Below are positions 48,549 to 60,779 of a stretch of DNA of 64,000 nt, piece by piece. Positions within the stretch are counted from its first letter, which is position 1. Each line of letters opens with the position of its first letter. Where the stretch lies: positions 121,937,525 through 122,001,524 of the forward strand of contig NC_134539.1 in assembly GCF_050624435.1 (NCBI RefSeq), written 5' to 3'. The position numbers and the translations under genes are program-made. The DNA is from Tenrec ecaudatus (lineage: Eukaryota > Chordata > Mammalia > Afrosoricida > Tenrecidae). A model generated the notes under the pieces. The model worked only from the letters and a program-made list of their open reading frames with translations. It made no database searches and had not been told where the DNA came from.

Positions 48549-49294
48549 TTTTTAAATTTCATTCTGTTTTATTTTTTATTTATTTATTTTAAACAATTTA
48601 TTAGGGGCTCATACAAGTCTTATCACAGCCATACATCTACATACATCAATTGTATAAAGCACATCTGTACATTCTTTGCCCTAATTATTTTTTTTCTCTT
48701 TTCTTTTTTTTACATTTTATTAGGGACTCATACAACTCTTATCACAATCCATACATATACATACATCAATTGTATAAAGCACAACCATACATTCCCTGCC
48801 CCAATCATTCTCAAAGCATTTGCTCTCCACTTAAGCCCTTTGCATCAGGTCCTCTTTTTTTTTTCCCTCCCTCCCCACTCTCCCCTCCCTCATGTGCCCT
48901 TGGTAATTTATACATTGTTATTTTGTCATATCTTGCTCTATCCGGAGTCTCCCTTCCCCCCCTTCCCTGCCGTCCCTCTCCCAGGAAGGAGGTCACATGT
49001 GGGTCCTTGTAATCAGTTCCCCCTTTCCAACCCACTCGCCCTCCACTCTCCCAGCATCTCCCCTCACACCCTTGGTCCTGAAGGTATCATCCACCCTGGA
49101 TTCCCTGTGCCTCCAGCCCTCATATGTACCAGTGTACAACCTCTGCCCTATCCAGCCCTGCAAGGTAGAATTCGGATGATGGTAGTTGGGGGGAGGAAGC
49201 ATCCAGGATCTGGGGGAAAGCTGTGTTCTTCATCAGTACTACCTAATTGGCCCATCTCCTCTCCTGAACCCCTCTGTGAGGGGATCTCCATTGG
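48549..49294 (-). mobile_element. L1 3'-UTR retroposon with 16-bp target duplication
   Basis: Flanked by gactggccatgaattt at 48533-48548 and 49295-49310, a perfect 16-base duplication typical of L1-type integration. It contains two 3' ends in series: caatttattaggggctcatac at 48594 and cattttattagggactcatac at 48713. A 317-codon plus-strand open frame across it is chance antisense translation. Confidence 0.92.
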
Positions 49295-49310
49295 GACTGG
49301 CCATGAATTT

Positions 49311-50284
49311 GAGTTGACTTGTGGAACCCAACCAGAGGAACCCAGTCCCTTTCATCCTGCAAGTCGCTTCCGAGATGCAGTTCATCCTGCCCAGGGTGGG
49401 GCTGCCAAAGTAAGAGATCTTTGTGTACCTTTGATTTTTTTTTAAGTCATTATCAGACACAGATGGATCAATGTCTGGTTTGTGCCAATGCTGACAGATC
49501 TTCTTTGGACATTTCTTGGTTTTGTACAAACAAGTTGACTTTAAGATTTTGCTTTATTTTGTTCTTCTTTTGCAATTCCTAAGAGAGCAGAAGATATTTA
49601 AAAAGTAAATTTTAAATCACCTAAAATTACGTGAAAACGCCTCATTTAAATTTAAATCAAAAGGACAAAGCACAGCAGACATTGAGTGAACTTACTGCTA
49701 TTCTTCACTGAAGTCTGGTAAACTATGAATGTGGTTTTTAAATGGTTAAGGGCAGCACACACAGATGATGTGAAATAAATTTCTTCTTCTGAGCTGTATT
49801 TTGACACACATAATGACGGGAATTTTGTGAAATTTAATATTCAGAAAGATTCTTTATATTGTCAGTCCAGTATTCTCGGGTAAGTTTGTTTGAATTCCTA
49901 AGATTAAAATAAGGTGACATTTTTAGAAAAGACATATTACACTACCAACTATATTAACTTTGAAAAAAATACTTCTCAGTGAAGTAACCTATCAAGGCAT
50001 GACTGTGCATGTAGATTAGTCAATCAGAAGATAACTGTATGGAACATTTGGTCATTACAAATAGTAATAACAATGAAACAGCCAAGTGTATTTTTAACAT
50101 CTATTACAGCAACATATGCCATTTCTCTTAATAAGTTCTATGACTTGATGCAGTTATTAAGAATATGAATGAGTGAATTATGAATACTATAATCTCTTAT
50201 TATTGTGATTATGTAAAAAAATACCTTTCACTAAGGATGTCTTGAGAAAGAGGCTAAATCAAATTAATGTGAACTAAACTACAC
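49311..50284. other. Intergenic DNA; SINE end then AT-rich
   Basis: The first ~100 bases continue the interrupted SINE. After that nothing is recognised. Confidence 0.4.
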
Positions 50285-50385
50285 TAAAACAGTGCAGGGT
50301 AATACCTTCAATGTGACATTGGTCTTGGCACTCAGTATCTCTAGGTCTCAGTTATCTTATTTTTAATATGAGGAAAGTAAATGCC
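50285..50385 (+). repeat. MIR fragment, weak
   Basis: ttggtcttggcactcagtatctctaggtctcagttatctta and atatgaggaaagtaa recall MIR. Confidence 0.35.
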
Positions 50386-50726
50386 TAATCTAAAATAAAA
50401 TGCCTAATCTAATCTAAAGTACTTGCCTAATCTAAAATTCTAAAGTGGTAATAAATATAATAAATAAAAGTGCACCTAAAGAAAAGTAGCCATTTTCATA
50501 TAGCATGACTCAGTTCAGTTTGTAAACTTAGACAATTGGACAGATTGGACATTCACTACAGGCAAGACACATACTAAATGTAAGAAAGATAAAAATAACC
50601 TAGGTATTATTTTGTTCAAACTTAAGGGGAAAGAAAAATCTTTTCACAGTGAAGGAAATACCATGAATGTTATGCTATGGAAGCGCCAAGAAAACATCAT
50701 CGATGTACACTTCATACGGTCTAGAG

Positions 50727-50913
50727 CAGTGGTTCTCCACCTTCCTCATGCTGCGACCCTGTACTAGTTCCCCATGTGGTGGGGACCCCCAACTATGAAA
50801 TCATTTTCATTGCTACTTCATAACTGTAATTTTGCTGCTATGAATCGGTTGACCCATGAAAGAGTCATTCAACCCACCCAAAGGGGTCACGACCCACAGG
50901 TTGAGAACTGCTG
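50727..50913. mobile_element. SPIN-like non-autonomous hAT transposon
   Basis: 187 bp with ends cagtggttctccacctt and (inverted) cagcagttctcaacctgtgg. The interior has catgctgcgaccct, ttcataactgtaattttgct and aggggtcacgacccacagg. Flanks gtctagag (50719-50726) and gtctagaa (50914-50921) form the 8-base duplication typical of hAT elements. The sequence is closest to the SPIN group, known in tenrec, bushbaby, rodents, opossum, bats and lizards from horizontal transfer. It has no transposase. Confidence 0.88.
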
Positions 50914-50921
50914 GTCTAGAA

Positions 50922-52118
50922 GCCATGGTATAAACTTCCAGAGATTTGTATTTTTCAGTGTGAATGTGAGTTTGCAAGGTAAATGTGGTGAAATGAGTTC
51001 TTTTATGTTGTTTTTCACCATGGGTCTTTAGAAAACCAGCCTGAAGGATTTCCCCGTTAAACTCCAGGAGTCATGGTTGCTCTAGGATTTTTTTTTAACC
51101 CCAGAGGGTTTTTTACTTTTTTAATGGACAGTTGCTGGGTAAACAGTAAACAGGATTGTTTTGACATTTTCTGTCTGGCCCTAAGAGACTTGGAAGGGGG
51201 CTATGGGCAGAGCTGGTGGTGACAGATGGCAGGGTCAAGTGGAGAGCTAGCCCGAGGAGGCCCAAGAGGAACCTGTACGTGCTGCACTGAAGAAGGGAGA
51301 CCTGGTCTACATGCTTCCTCATCCTGAAAGTGATGGCCTGTTGATGCTAAACTGTACCCTGTTCCATAGTAAACCACTGAACTATTAAGTGTGCTTCCTG
51401 AGTTCTGTGTGGCTATGGCTGGTGTCAGATTGGTAAAAAGTTGGAGTGCAAAGGTATGTTTGACCTCCACCTCGTGGGAATCAGCCTAGTGCTGCTGGTG
51501 ATTCTCATTCACTCCATGAAGTCGGACAGGTTCTGACACTATTGAAATTACTATCTCACTCTTCACAACCGCCCCCCCCCCACACACACCTTTGTATAGC
51601 AGAGAAGAGGAAGGGAACACTGCACAAATGAGAGAAGAATGGTAAAGTAAATACATGTGAGAAATAGAAGTGCACAAAATTAATTAAAATAAAATACATA
51701 CGTATGTATTACATGGGGACACAGGCAAGAAAAATTAATTTTGTCTTGGAGATAATGGTACTGAAAGGTTTTTACAAAAAGCTGACATTAAAAAACAACT
51801 GACATGGCTAATCAATTTGTTTACATGAAATACAAGTCCTATCTTAGTATCCAACTGTGTCATGATAATATTGTTTCCAATGATATGTATATCCTTTGGA
51901 ATAAAAGAAGGAAAGAGTTTCTGTCACTGAAACTTAAAGGGTAAAGATTCAATTAATAGGAAAAGAGAAAATGTGAAGGATTTAAAGAGTGATAAGGCAA
52001 TAGAAAAAAACTGAGACTACAAAGGTTCCACATTATTAGTTGAACACTCTATTCAGTTCATGAAGTCACCAAGGATTTACTGTGTTGAGCCTACAGCAGT
52101 AAACACCACAAATAAAAA
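50922..52118. other. Intergenic DNA, no gene
   Basis: Apart from a C/CA-rich run at about 51570-51588 nothing is recognised. Open frames at 51.1-51.7 kb (minus) show no family signature. Confidence 0.4.
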
Positions 52119-52128
52119 CAGCAATCAA

Positions 52129-53093
52129 TGTACTAAGGTATTAGTATTAAGGTAGCAGATGGATATTGGGCCTCCACTCAAGAACTCCCTCAATGCAAGA
52201 ACACTTTGTTCTATTAAACTGGCATTCCGACACGATTGCTGAAGACAGATGTATGCATAAGCAAAAGTGGTGAAGAAAGCTGATGGTGCCGGCTATCTGG
52301 GGTCTTAAAGGGTTGAAGATAAACAAGTGGCCATCTAGCTGGAAGCAACAAAGCCCACATGGAAGAAGCACACCAGCCTGTGTGATCACGATGTGTAGAA
52401 GGGATCAGGTATCAAAGAACAAAAAAAATAAATAAATAAAATCATTGTGAATGAGGGGAGTGCAGATTGGGGACCCAAGACCCATCTGTAGACAACTGGA
52501 CATCCCCTTACAGAAGGGTGGTGGGGAGATGAGCCAGTCAGGGTGCAGTGTAGCAACGATGAAACATGTAACTCTCCTCTAGTTCCTAAATGCTTCCTCC
52601 CCACCTACCACCCACTATCACAAGCCCAATTCTACCTTACAAATCCGGCTACACCAAGAGGATGTACACTGATAGACAGGAACTGGAAACACAGGGAATC
52701 CAGGACAGATGATCCCTTCAGAACCAGTGGTGATAATGTTGATACCGGGAGGTTGGAGGAAAGGTGGAATAGAAAGGGGGAACCGATTACAAGTATCTAC
52801 ACATAAGCTCCTCCCTGGGTGATCGACAACAGAAAAGTGGGTGAAGGGAGACGTTGGACAGCGTTAGAGATGACAAAATAATAATAATTTATAAATTATC
52901 AAGGGTTCATGAGGGAAGGGGTACCAGGGAGGGAGGGGGAAAAATGAGGAGCTGATCCCAGGGGTTTACATGGAGAACAAATATTTTGAGAATGATCAGG
53001 GTAACAAAGGTACAAATGCGCTTGACACAATGGATGGATGTATGGATTGTGATAAGAGTTGTACAAGCCCCCAATAAAATGATTTTAAAAACC
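52129..53093 (+). mobile_element. L1 3'-UTR retroposon with target duplication
   Basis: Sense copy from ggtagcagatggatattggg-like text to gagcccccaataaaatgattttaaaaa. Flanks cagcaatcaa at 52119-52128 and 53094-53103 match exactly over 10 bases. Confidence 0.88.
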
Positions 53094-53103
53094 CAGCAAT
53101 CAA

Positions 53104-53804
53104 GACTTGTCCTTATAGAACTTATGTGGAATGTGTTTCTTGGACTCTATGGATATCTTTTTATTTCATTAAAATGCCACACATTTTAAGATAAGAATAA
53201 CTGTGTGGCAATGAAATATAAAAAGAATGCCATCAATCAGAGATTGAACAACTATATAACCAATAACTAGACTTTCAAGATACTTTACAAGCATTTTGAT
53301 TTTATGAAGCAGTTTTAAGCACTTTTGAATTAAATATTTTAAATGTGTTTCATTATAAGAAAATAATATTGTAAAATATAATGACAAGCTTTTAAAACTG
53401 TTTAGAATAGAAAAATCACAAGAAATAAAAAAAGCCTTATGTGAACTTAGATGTTAACGCCAAATTCAAAAGTATGGAGTAAATACATGATAGCATAGTA
53501 AGAGTTGTCATTAATTTGTAACACAATTCTGAAACGTTTTACAATTTACCTAAAATTCAAGTACCAAAACATGAATATCAAGTACCAACATCTACTTTTT
53601 TATATTATACATTCTATGAATTAAGTCATTTTTCAAAATGGTGGTTTTCCTGCTTTGTGGTCTGTAAGGTCTATATACCTTCAGCCCTTGAATAAATTCA
53701 ATATCAATTATTTTGTATATATTGAATGTTTATGACAAATTATCTAATAAACAACCTTCCATTTTCTATATCTCAAAACAAAACCTTAAAAGATCTTCTT
53801 GGTG
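53104..53804. other. AT-rich intergenic DNA
   Basis: No gene or repeat recognised. Confidence 0.4.
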
Positions 53805-54080
53805 TTGTGGCTAGGTTGCCATCAACCCAACTTACAGAACAGAACAACACGTGGTCTTACAGCATCCACCAAGCTATTCCCATGTCTGAGCCCACTGTTG
53901 CAGCCACTGTCTCAATCCATCTCGCTGGGGACCTTCCTCTTTTTCATGACATCTCCTTACTGAGCATCTTATCTTCCCCCTCTCTTGACATGTCCAAAAC
54001 TATGTGAGAGGAAGTCTCACCATACTTGTTTCTAAGGAGCATTCTGGCAGTACTTCCTCCAAGACAGATTTGTTTCTTTT
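53805..54080 (-). mobile_element. BovB/RTE 3' end, antisense
   Basis: gcccactgttgcagccactgtctcaatccatctcg and cttgtttctaaggagcattctggcagtacttcctccaagacagatttg follow the antisense BovB order. It is cut by a retroposon and continues at 54718. Confidence 0.85.
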
Positions 54081-54717
54081 TAAAAAAAATTTATTTATTT
54101 TTTAATCGTTTTTATTAGGGGCTCATACAACTTTTATCACAATCCACACATACATAAATTGTGTAAAGCACATCTGTACATTCATTGCCCCCATCATTCT
54201 CAAAACATTTGCTTTCCATGTAAGCCCCTGGCATCAGGTCCTCATTTTCCCCCCTCCCTCCTTGCTCTCCCCTACCTCATGAGCCCTTGATAATTTATAA
54301 ATTATTTTGTCATATCTTGCCTTGTCCGACGTCTCCCTTCACCCACTTTTCTGTTGTTCATCCCCCAGGGAGGTCACATGTAGATCCTTGTAATTGGTTC
54401 CCTCTTTCCAACCCACTCTCCCTCTACCCTCCCAGTATCGCCACTCACACCGCTGGTCCTGAAAGGGATCATCTGTCCTGGATTCCCTGTGTTTCTGGTT
54501 CCTATCTGTACCAGTGTACATCCTGTGGCCTAGCCAGACTTGCAAGGTAGAATTCAGATCATGATAGTGGGGCGGGGAGGAAGCATTTAGGGCTAGAGGA
54601 AAGTTGTATTTTTCATCATTGCTACATCACACCTTGACTGGTTCACCTCCTCCCCTAGACCCCTCTGCAAGGATATCTCCAGCAGCTGACAAATGGGCTT
54701 TGGGTCTCCACTCTGCA
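54081..54717 (-). mobile_element. L1 3'-UTR retroposon inserted in BovB
   Basis: Antisense copy from ttaatcgtttttattaggggctcat to gggctttgggtctccactctgcac. Flanks cagatttgtttctttt (54065-54080) and cagatttgttctttt (54718-54732) are a target duplication within BovB. Confidence 0.9.
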
Positions 54718-55735
54718 CAGATTTGTTCTTTTGGCAGTCCATGACACTTTGAATATTCTTTATGAATACAATCGTTCAAATGCATTGATTTTTTATTTGG
54801 TCTTCCTTGTTCTATGTCCAACTTTCATATGCATATCAAGTAATGGAAAAGATCATGGGTTGGACCAGGCACACCTTAGTCCTCAAAGTAACATCCTTGC
54901 TTTTTAGCGCTTTAAAGAGGTCTCATGCGCCAATTTACCTAATGCAATACGTCCTTTGGTGTCTTGACTGCAACTTCCATGAGCATTGATTGTGCATCCA
55001 GACAAGTTGAAATCTTCAACTTCAACCTTTACTCCATTGATCATGTTACATATTGGTCCAGTTGTGAGGATTTTGGTTTTCTTTACAATGAGTTGTAATC
55101 CATATAGAAGGCTGCGATCCCTGATCTTCATCAACAAATGCTTCAAGTCCTCTTCATTTTCAGCAAGCAAGGTTGTCATCTGCATATCGCAGGTTGTTAT
55201 TCAGCCTTCCTCCACACCTGATGTTGCATTTTCTCCATAATTCAGCTTCTCTGATGATTTGCTCAGCATGCAGATTGAATAAGTATGGTGAGAGGACAGA
55301 AGATGATACACATCTTTCCTGATTTTAAGCCATGCAGTAGTCCCTTGTTCTGGTGACATAACTGACTCTTGATCCATATACAGATTATGAATAAGCACAA
55401 TGAAGAGTTCTAGAATTCCCATTCTTCTCAAGGCAATCTATAGTTTGTTATGACCCACACAATCTAATGCCTTTGCATAGTAAGTGAGACACAAATAAAC
55501 ATCTTTCTGAGATATCCCTTGTTCCACATCGTATTCGGAATCTGGCCTGAATCTCTGACAGCTCCCTATCAATATACCACTGAAACTTTTTTGGATGATC
55601 TTCAGTAAATTTTACTTTCATGTGATATTAATTATATTGTTCTGTAATTTGTGCATTTTGCTGAGACATCTTTTTTTGTGTGTGGAAAGGGTACAGATGC
55701 GGATCTCTTCCAGTCAGTTGGCCAAATAGATGTCT
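54718..55735 (-). mobile_element. BovB/RTE reverse transcriptase remnant with YADD
   Basis: On the minus strand the translation includes NLRYADD near 55175-55200, the reverse-transcriptase catalytic motif C, then AENEEDLKHL, KILTTGPI and TINAHG in one frame. Motif A text YAKALD lies near 55465. Stops and shifts show that it is inactive. Confidence 0.9.
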
Positions 55736-55867
55736 TCCACTTTCTTTGCACAGACCACCAAAGTATGACCAACCGACAGACCAAGTTGTCATTTTATCTA
55801 TTGTATCTATCTACCTTCATCATCATCTATCTCTGAGTTGGGGAGAGCTTCATACAAAGTAAAATCC

Positions 55868-56092
55868 AAACTAAAATCAAACTCACTGACGATTCGATGC
55901 CGACTCATTGTGACCCTGTAGGAAAGGGTAGAACTGCCCTTTGAGTTTCTGGGACTGTAATAGTTTATGGGAGTAGAAAGCCCTGTCTTTCTCCCACAGA
56001 GATGCTGGCAGTTTCAAACTGAGGACCTTATACTAGCAGCAAGGTTATCAGCTCAACAGGTAACCTCAATGCCACCAGGGCTCAAGGGATAT
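55868..56092 (-). repeat. AfroSINE-type element
   Basis: ccgactcattgtgaccctgt (tail), cagtttcaaactgaggacct (B-box region) and aggtaacctcaatgccaccaggg (head). Confidence 0.75.
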
Positions 56093-56337
56093 CCAAGAGG
56101 GACTGATCAAGTAATAATGGATGGCTTCTCCCGTGTCAGTTTTTTAAAAAAAGTTTTTACTTGTTTTAACTTATTTAACTCTCTAAAACAAGTCTGAAAA
56201 TGCATGCTATCACTAATGACAATGGCCCACCTTTATAGTTTACTTCTTGAAATATTATAAGTCAAAGTCATGATCTGAGGACATTATACATTTGTTTCAG
56301 CACATTCTCAATAAGGAAAATTTTAATCTTCACTGAG

Positions 56338-56535
56338 GCTAAAAATGCTTGGTAAAGTAGAGGGCAAAGAAGGAGAGGAAGGCCCTCAAAGAAATGGACT
56401 GTTGCAGTGGCTGCAGCAACGGGACTGAGCACAGGAACAATTGTGAGGACGGCACAGGACTGGGCAGTGCTTCCTGCTGTTGTGCACAGGGTCACTGTGG
56501 GTTGGAAATGACTTGATGACACTGAACAGCAGGGG
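56338..56535 (+). mobile_element. BovB/RTE 3' end
   Basis: atgcttggtaaagtagagggcaaag, gtggctgcagcaacgg and tgttgtgcacagggtcactgtgggttggaaatgac form the final ~200 bases of the family. Confidence 0.85.
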
Positions 56536-57022
56536 AGATTTACTTCAAAAATAATAATTAAAACCACATATCTAAGGATAGTATTTGAGATCAAGTTAGA
56601 TAATAACATTGATATAATAAAATAATGTTTGAATTTCTCAGGTAGTTTACCAATTCTTCAGAAGGCTACTTATGGATCCCCAAAATGTTATACATGAAAC
56701 ATTGTTAAAATACCTAGTTTCCAAAGTAATTATGTACTTATTCTGTAATTATATATTTATACTGTTCCTTGGTCATTTAACTTTTTCTACAAATGCTATG
56801 CTTTATTTTAGGTATTACACAACAAAACTAAAATTGACCCAAAATGCATTATCAACAGATATTTAAATTATGGAATTTAAAGGTGAAAGGGATTTGTATG
56901 ACTTAATAGTTATAAACTCTACTTCTCAGACAATATATGGTGATTGTCAACATGACTTTCTTAGGCTTGGTTCTCCAGAGGAACAAAATATAAAAAACAA
57001 AGCCTAAAACTTTATGAGGAAG

Positions 57023-57087
57023 CTTCAGAAAGTTCATGGAAAAATTATTTTATCTTTTAATTCCACTTTTCCATGAACCTTATGAAG
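57023..57087. mobile_element. 65-bp foldback element (MITE-like)
   Basis: cttcagaaagttcatggaaaa and the inverted end cttcataaggttcatggaaaa match at 18 of 21 bases, with a T/A-rich spacer. It resembles mariner-type miniature elements. Confidence 0.65.
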
Positions 57088-57119
57088 ATTTAAGAAAATG
57101 GCTCGCAGTCTCAAATTTA

Positions 57120-58310
57120 TGAATCCAATTGTTGGATTTATCACATCCTTTATCCTTTGTAATGGTCTGCTTAAATTCTCTACCTTAAGTTGCGGTACTT
57201 GGAGTAGGTAGTTTGCTAATAAGCTTGTCCTTTGCTTCTAGGTTTTCAAATTTATAGGAGCACAGTTCATCATATTACCTTTTTAAGTGTAGTTGGTTGT
57301 TTTATGACATCACCCATTTCACCTCTTATTTGTATCTCCTCCTTTTCCTTAGTTAATTTTGGTGTGCTGTTTCATTCTCATTGACTCAAGTCTTTAAGCA
57401 AGGTGTTATCTTCCATGTATTTGATTTTCTTTTCTTCAATTGTCTTTTTATTTCTCATTTTATAGTACTGTGATCTAAGATGATGCTTTACAATATTGTG
57501 ATGTTCTAAATTTTATTGAGGCTTCTTTTGTGGAGAATGTCCCAGGCACTGGAAAAGAATGTACACACTGCAATTGTTGGGTAGAGTGCTCGTGTATGTC
57601 TATGAGGCTCGTGTATGTCTAAGTGGCTTGGTTGCATTATTTAGATCTTCTGTATCTTTGAGTTTTTCTTGTTCTGTCCCTCAAAGGTGCTATATTAAAG
57701 CTTACTATTATCGAAGCATTGTCTTTTTGATTGTTTAAAAAGCTACGTATTTGGGGGTTCTTTCATTGTTTTGACATTGTGGTTAAGTCCTCTTGTTGGT
57801 TCACCCTCTAATCATTATATAGTGTTCCTTATCTCTTATGCTAATTTCTGTTTTAAGTTTATTAGAAATCAATATTGCCACTTCTGTTCTTTTGGTTGCC
57901 ATGTGCTTGGTATACTTTCCTTTCTTTTTTGTCTTTGTGTATTAAGCGTGTCTCCTATAGAAAGCATATTGGTGAGCCATGGTTTCCTATCCATTTTGCT
58001 ACTTTGTCTCTTGACTGGTTCATCTAATATATTTGTATTAATTATTTACATTATCTACATTAATAGGTATGACTTTGCTGCTGTCATTTTGCTACAGTAT
58101 GTGTGTGTTGTGCTTATGGTTTCTTTGTTGTTTATTTTTCTGTGCTGAGTTCACTTTGTTTCATAGTTCCTTATCATTTCTTTCATTGCTATTGTTGTGA
58201 TGTTGACTAAATATTTTTCTTTTTAGCTTTGGTGAGGTTTACTGTTTCTTTGTAGATACCCTGTAATTTATTATCTTCTTAAAACAATCTATTCTATGTT
58301 TCTGTTTTCT
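57120..58310 (-). mobile_element. L1 ORF2 remnant, antisense
   Basis: tagtactgtgatctaagatgatg, gagaatgtcccaggcactggaaaagaatgtacac and ctctaatcattatatagtgttcct are antisense L1 ORF2. It is probably one unit with 59121-60430. Confidence 0.7.
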
Positions 58311-58311
58311 T

Positions 58312-58450
58312 TTGTCTATAGACAAACAGCTTTATTGGAGGAGGGTGCCAGTGCTCCACCCCCCGGCCCCCTAGGGGTCCCAGCATCGTTGCTGGCAGAC
58401 TCCAACATCATCCACCAGAGCACAAAATTCCAGTGCCACACCAAAAAATC
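58312..58450 (-). pseudogene. 3' end of an unidentified processed transcript (tentative)
   Basis: The minus strand ends ccctcctccaataaagctgt: GC-rich sequence followed by a canonical polyadenylation signal, unlike the AT-rich L1 around it. It looks like a short retrocopy of an mRNA end. The parent gene was not recognised. Confidence 0.4.
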
Positions 58451-58616
58451 AATCCATTCTATCTTGGTAACATCTTGACTTCCTCTCTATATGCAAATTC
58501 TGTAACTACATTTCTTTTTACTTACTGTAGTTGTTTGCCATCATTTACAAAATAGCATCTCTGGTTCTCTAATTTTAGTTTTATAGGTTTATTTTATTTT
58601 TGATATTTCTATATCT

Positions 58617-59114
58617 TGTGTTAGTCTAGGCGAACCACAGAAACAAATTCATAGACCTGCATGTGTGTATAAGATAGCTTCATATAAAAGACAATTGTAT
58701 GTTGAGAAAACATCCCAGCTCAGTCCAGATCAAGTCCCTAAGTCTGATATTAACCCATATATCCGATATCAATCTATAAATTCCCCTTCAGACTCACAAA
58801 ACACATGCAATGGCACCAAATGCAGGAAGATCATAGGCCAGTGGGTAGAAAGTCTTGTGGATCCAGTGGAGGTGTAAGCATCTTAGTCCTGGCAGGGGTC
58901 GCCATGTGCCTCCTCCATCTCCAGGCACTAGCATAGCTCCATGTGTCTTATCAGCAAGAATGTCTCACAGGTCGTGTGTGTCTGGCCTCCAGTGAGGTAA
59001 TTATCTCCTTAGAGCCTCCAAATGAGGTCATCTAGGTGGTACCTGATTGATAGGCAAAACTCCACCCCTTTACTCTTAGTAGTTATAAATTGACAACAGA
59101 TTATGTAACTACCA
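58617..59114 (-). mobile_element. Solo LTR, antisense, inside L1
   Basis: Plus-strand ends tgtgttagtctaggcgaacc and gtaactacca. It contains ccaaatgcaggaagatcataggccagtgggtagaaagtc. No exact target duplication was found. Confidence 0.75.
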
Positions 59115-59120
59115 GAGAGC

Positions 59121-60430
59121 ACCCTTGTCAATTTGACATTTTCACGTAACTCTTTAGCCATATATCATTTTCAAATAATATAATCATATATGTGCCTAAC
59201 AGGATAAAACTAAAATGCATACAATTCAATATGTGCTACCTTCATTTAAACATAACATTCTATAAGTGAACAAAAAATATCCTCTACTTGTGAACACCTA
59301 TACCATAATCCTACAAAAATATTCCTATGAATATATTCTATGAAAATTTGTAAGCCAGCCACTTCATACCTTTATCTGACCCATTTCTATACTACCCACT
59401 TACATCAACCCAGTGCTCTGAGGAAACAATCATATTCTTTGATGTGAAGAATCTTCATTCCAGTTGGAACCTTGTGAGTGTGCATCTATAAGCAAAGTCA
59501 AATTCTATCTTTAAATGATTCATATCTACTATTTTGCCCTTCCAATATGTTACTACTTCTGAAATTTTGGTATGATTTTGTTTTCCATTTGTCAATTTGT
59601 TCATATATATTTTTGTATTCTTCTAGAATTGTGCCGGTGTCCTATGATTTCCTTAAGCTACTGAGAAGACATTAAGTATGTATATTTAATTTTGTTTAAC
59701 CAGGTAACATCAATAGTATTTATTCCTTGGAAGGTTTTTTGGTTATTTTGATCACTTGCTTGCATCTTGCCCTTTTTGTGTGTGATGTTTGCTGTCCTCA
59801 AGACACTGTAGTGTTGCTGTATTAATTTTTTGATTATGTTATTTTCTCCACCCTGATTTACTTTAATATATCTAGAAAATGGGATGGGCATGCTCCTCTG
59901 GTTGCTAGTTTGGTTACTGGCTCTCTTGATTGATTGGGTGGGGGTGGGAGGAGAAAGCACGAGAGGAGTTAGAGGTAAGAACTAAGGAGGCAACTTAAAA
60001 AGCAAAAAGTGGCATAATAGTATAACAGTGGGGGAAGGCTTGGTTCGATTCTCATTAGGAGGGTAGGAGGGATTCTTGTCATCACTGGGAGGTAGCATGG
60101 TGAAAGGGGAGTGAAGAGACCACCCCTCTTCAGTGTAGTTGCTGGAGCAGTTGTGGGTGAGCAAAGCCCTCATTGGATGCTACTTGCAGCAATTCAAAAT
60201 GCCTGTTATGCTTAGGCCATTGGCAAAATTCACCACTCCATATGCCTTCTTGTGCAGTCTTTGTTTAATCCCTTCTTCTGATCACTGTCTATCTACTTCT
60301 TTATAATTTCCTTTGTGCTTCTGGGTTCCAAGATTGTCCATATTTGTTTCACTTGGCTTCTTGTGCCTGTTGTGGAAGATCTAGATGGTGTACTTGCCTA
60401 GTACACCATCTTGGTCACACCTCCTACAGG
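59121..60430 (-). mobile_element. L1 5' portion, antisense, reaching the 5' end
   Basis: Ends on the plus strand with tagtacaccatcttggtcacacctcc, the complement of the ...GTGACCAAGATGG... start typical of L1. The interval 59950-60420 would be the 5' UTR and the part before it ORF1 or nearby. The 5' end appears complete; most of the 3' half is missing or broken. Confidence 0.5.
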
Positions 60431-60537
60431 CTGTCTTATCCACTTTTATCTTGCACATCACTGTACCCCTATAAATTTCACTGAGGTCAAAGGTGCCTGG
60501 ATGTTTGTAAAGCCAATCTCCTACCTTCACACATGCA

Positions 60538-60745
60538 AATAAGGTGCCCTGGTGGCTCTGAGTTGAGTTCAGCTGCTAATCAGTCAGCAGTTGGAATGAC
60601 CAGCTGCCCTCTGAGAGAAAGGTGAAGCTGTCTGTTCCTGTAAAGGTGAACAGTCTTGGAAGGCCTGTGGAGCAGTTCTGCTTTGTCCTAAAGAGTCTCT
60701 ATGGGTCTGAACTGATCCAATAACATTGAGTTTAGGTTTCGTATG
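60538..60745 (+). repeat. AfroSINE-type element
   Basis: Head ggtgccctggtggctctgag, middle gtcagcagttggaatgacc and tail gtctctatgggtctgaactgatcc. Confidence 0.78.
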
Positions 60746-60779
60746 CAATGTGTCTTACCAGTAAATCTAGTCACTGATA

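Noticed and set aside
48492-49445. 317-codon open frame on the plus strand
   Set aside because: It runs antisense through an L1 3'-UTR retroposon and its flanking target duplications; the protein is pyrimidine-rich chance translation.
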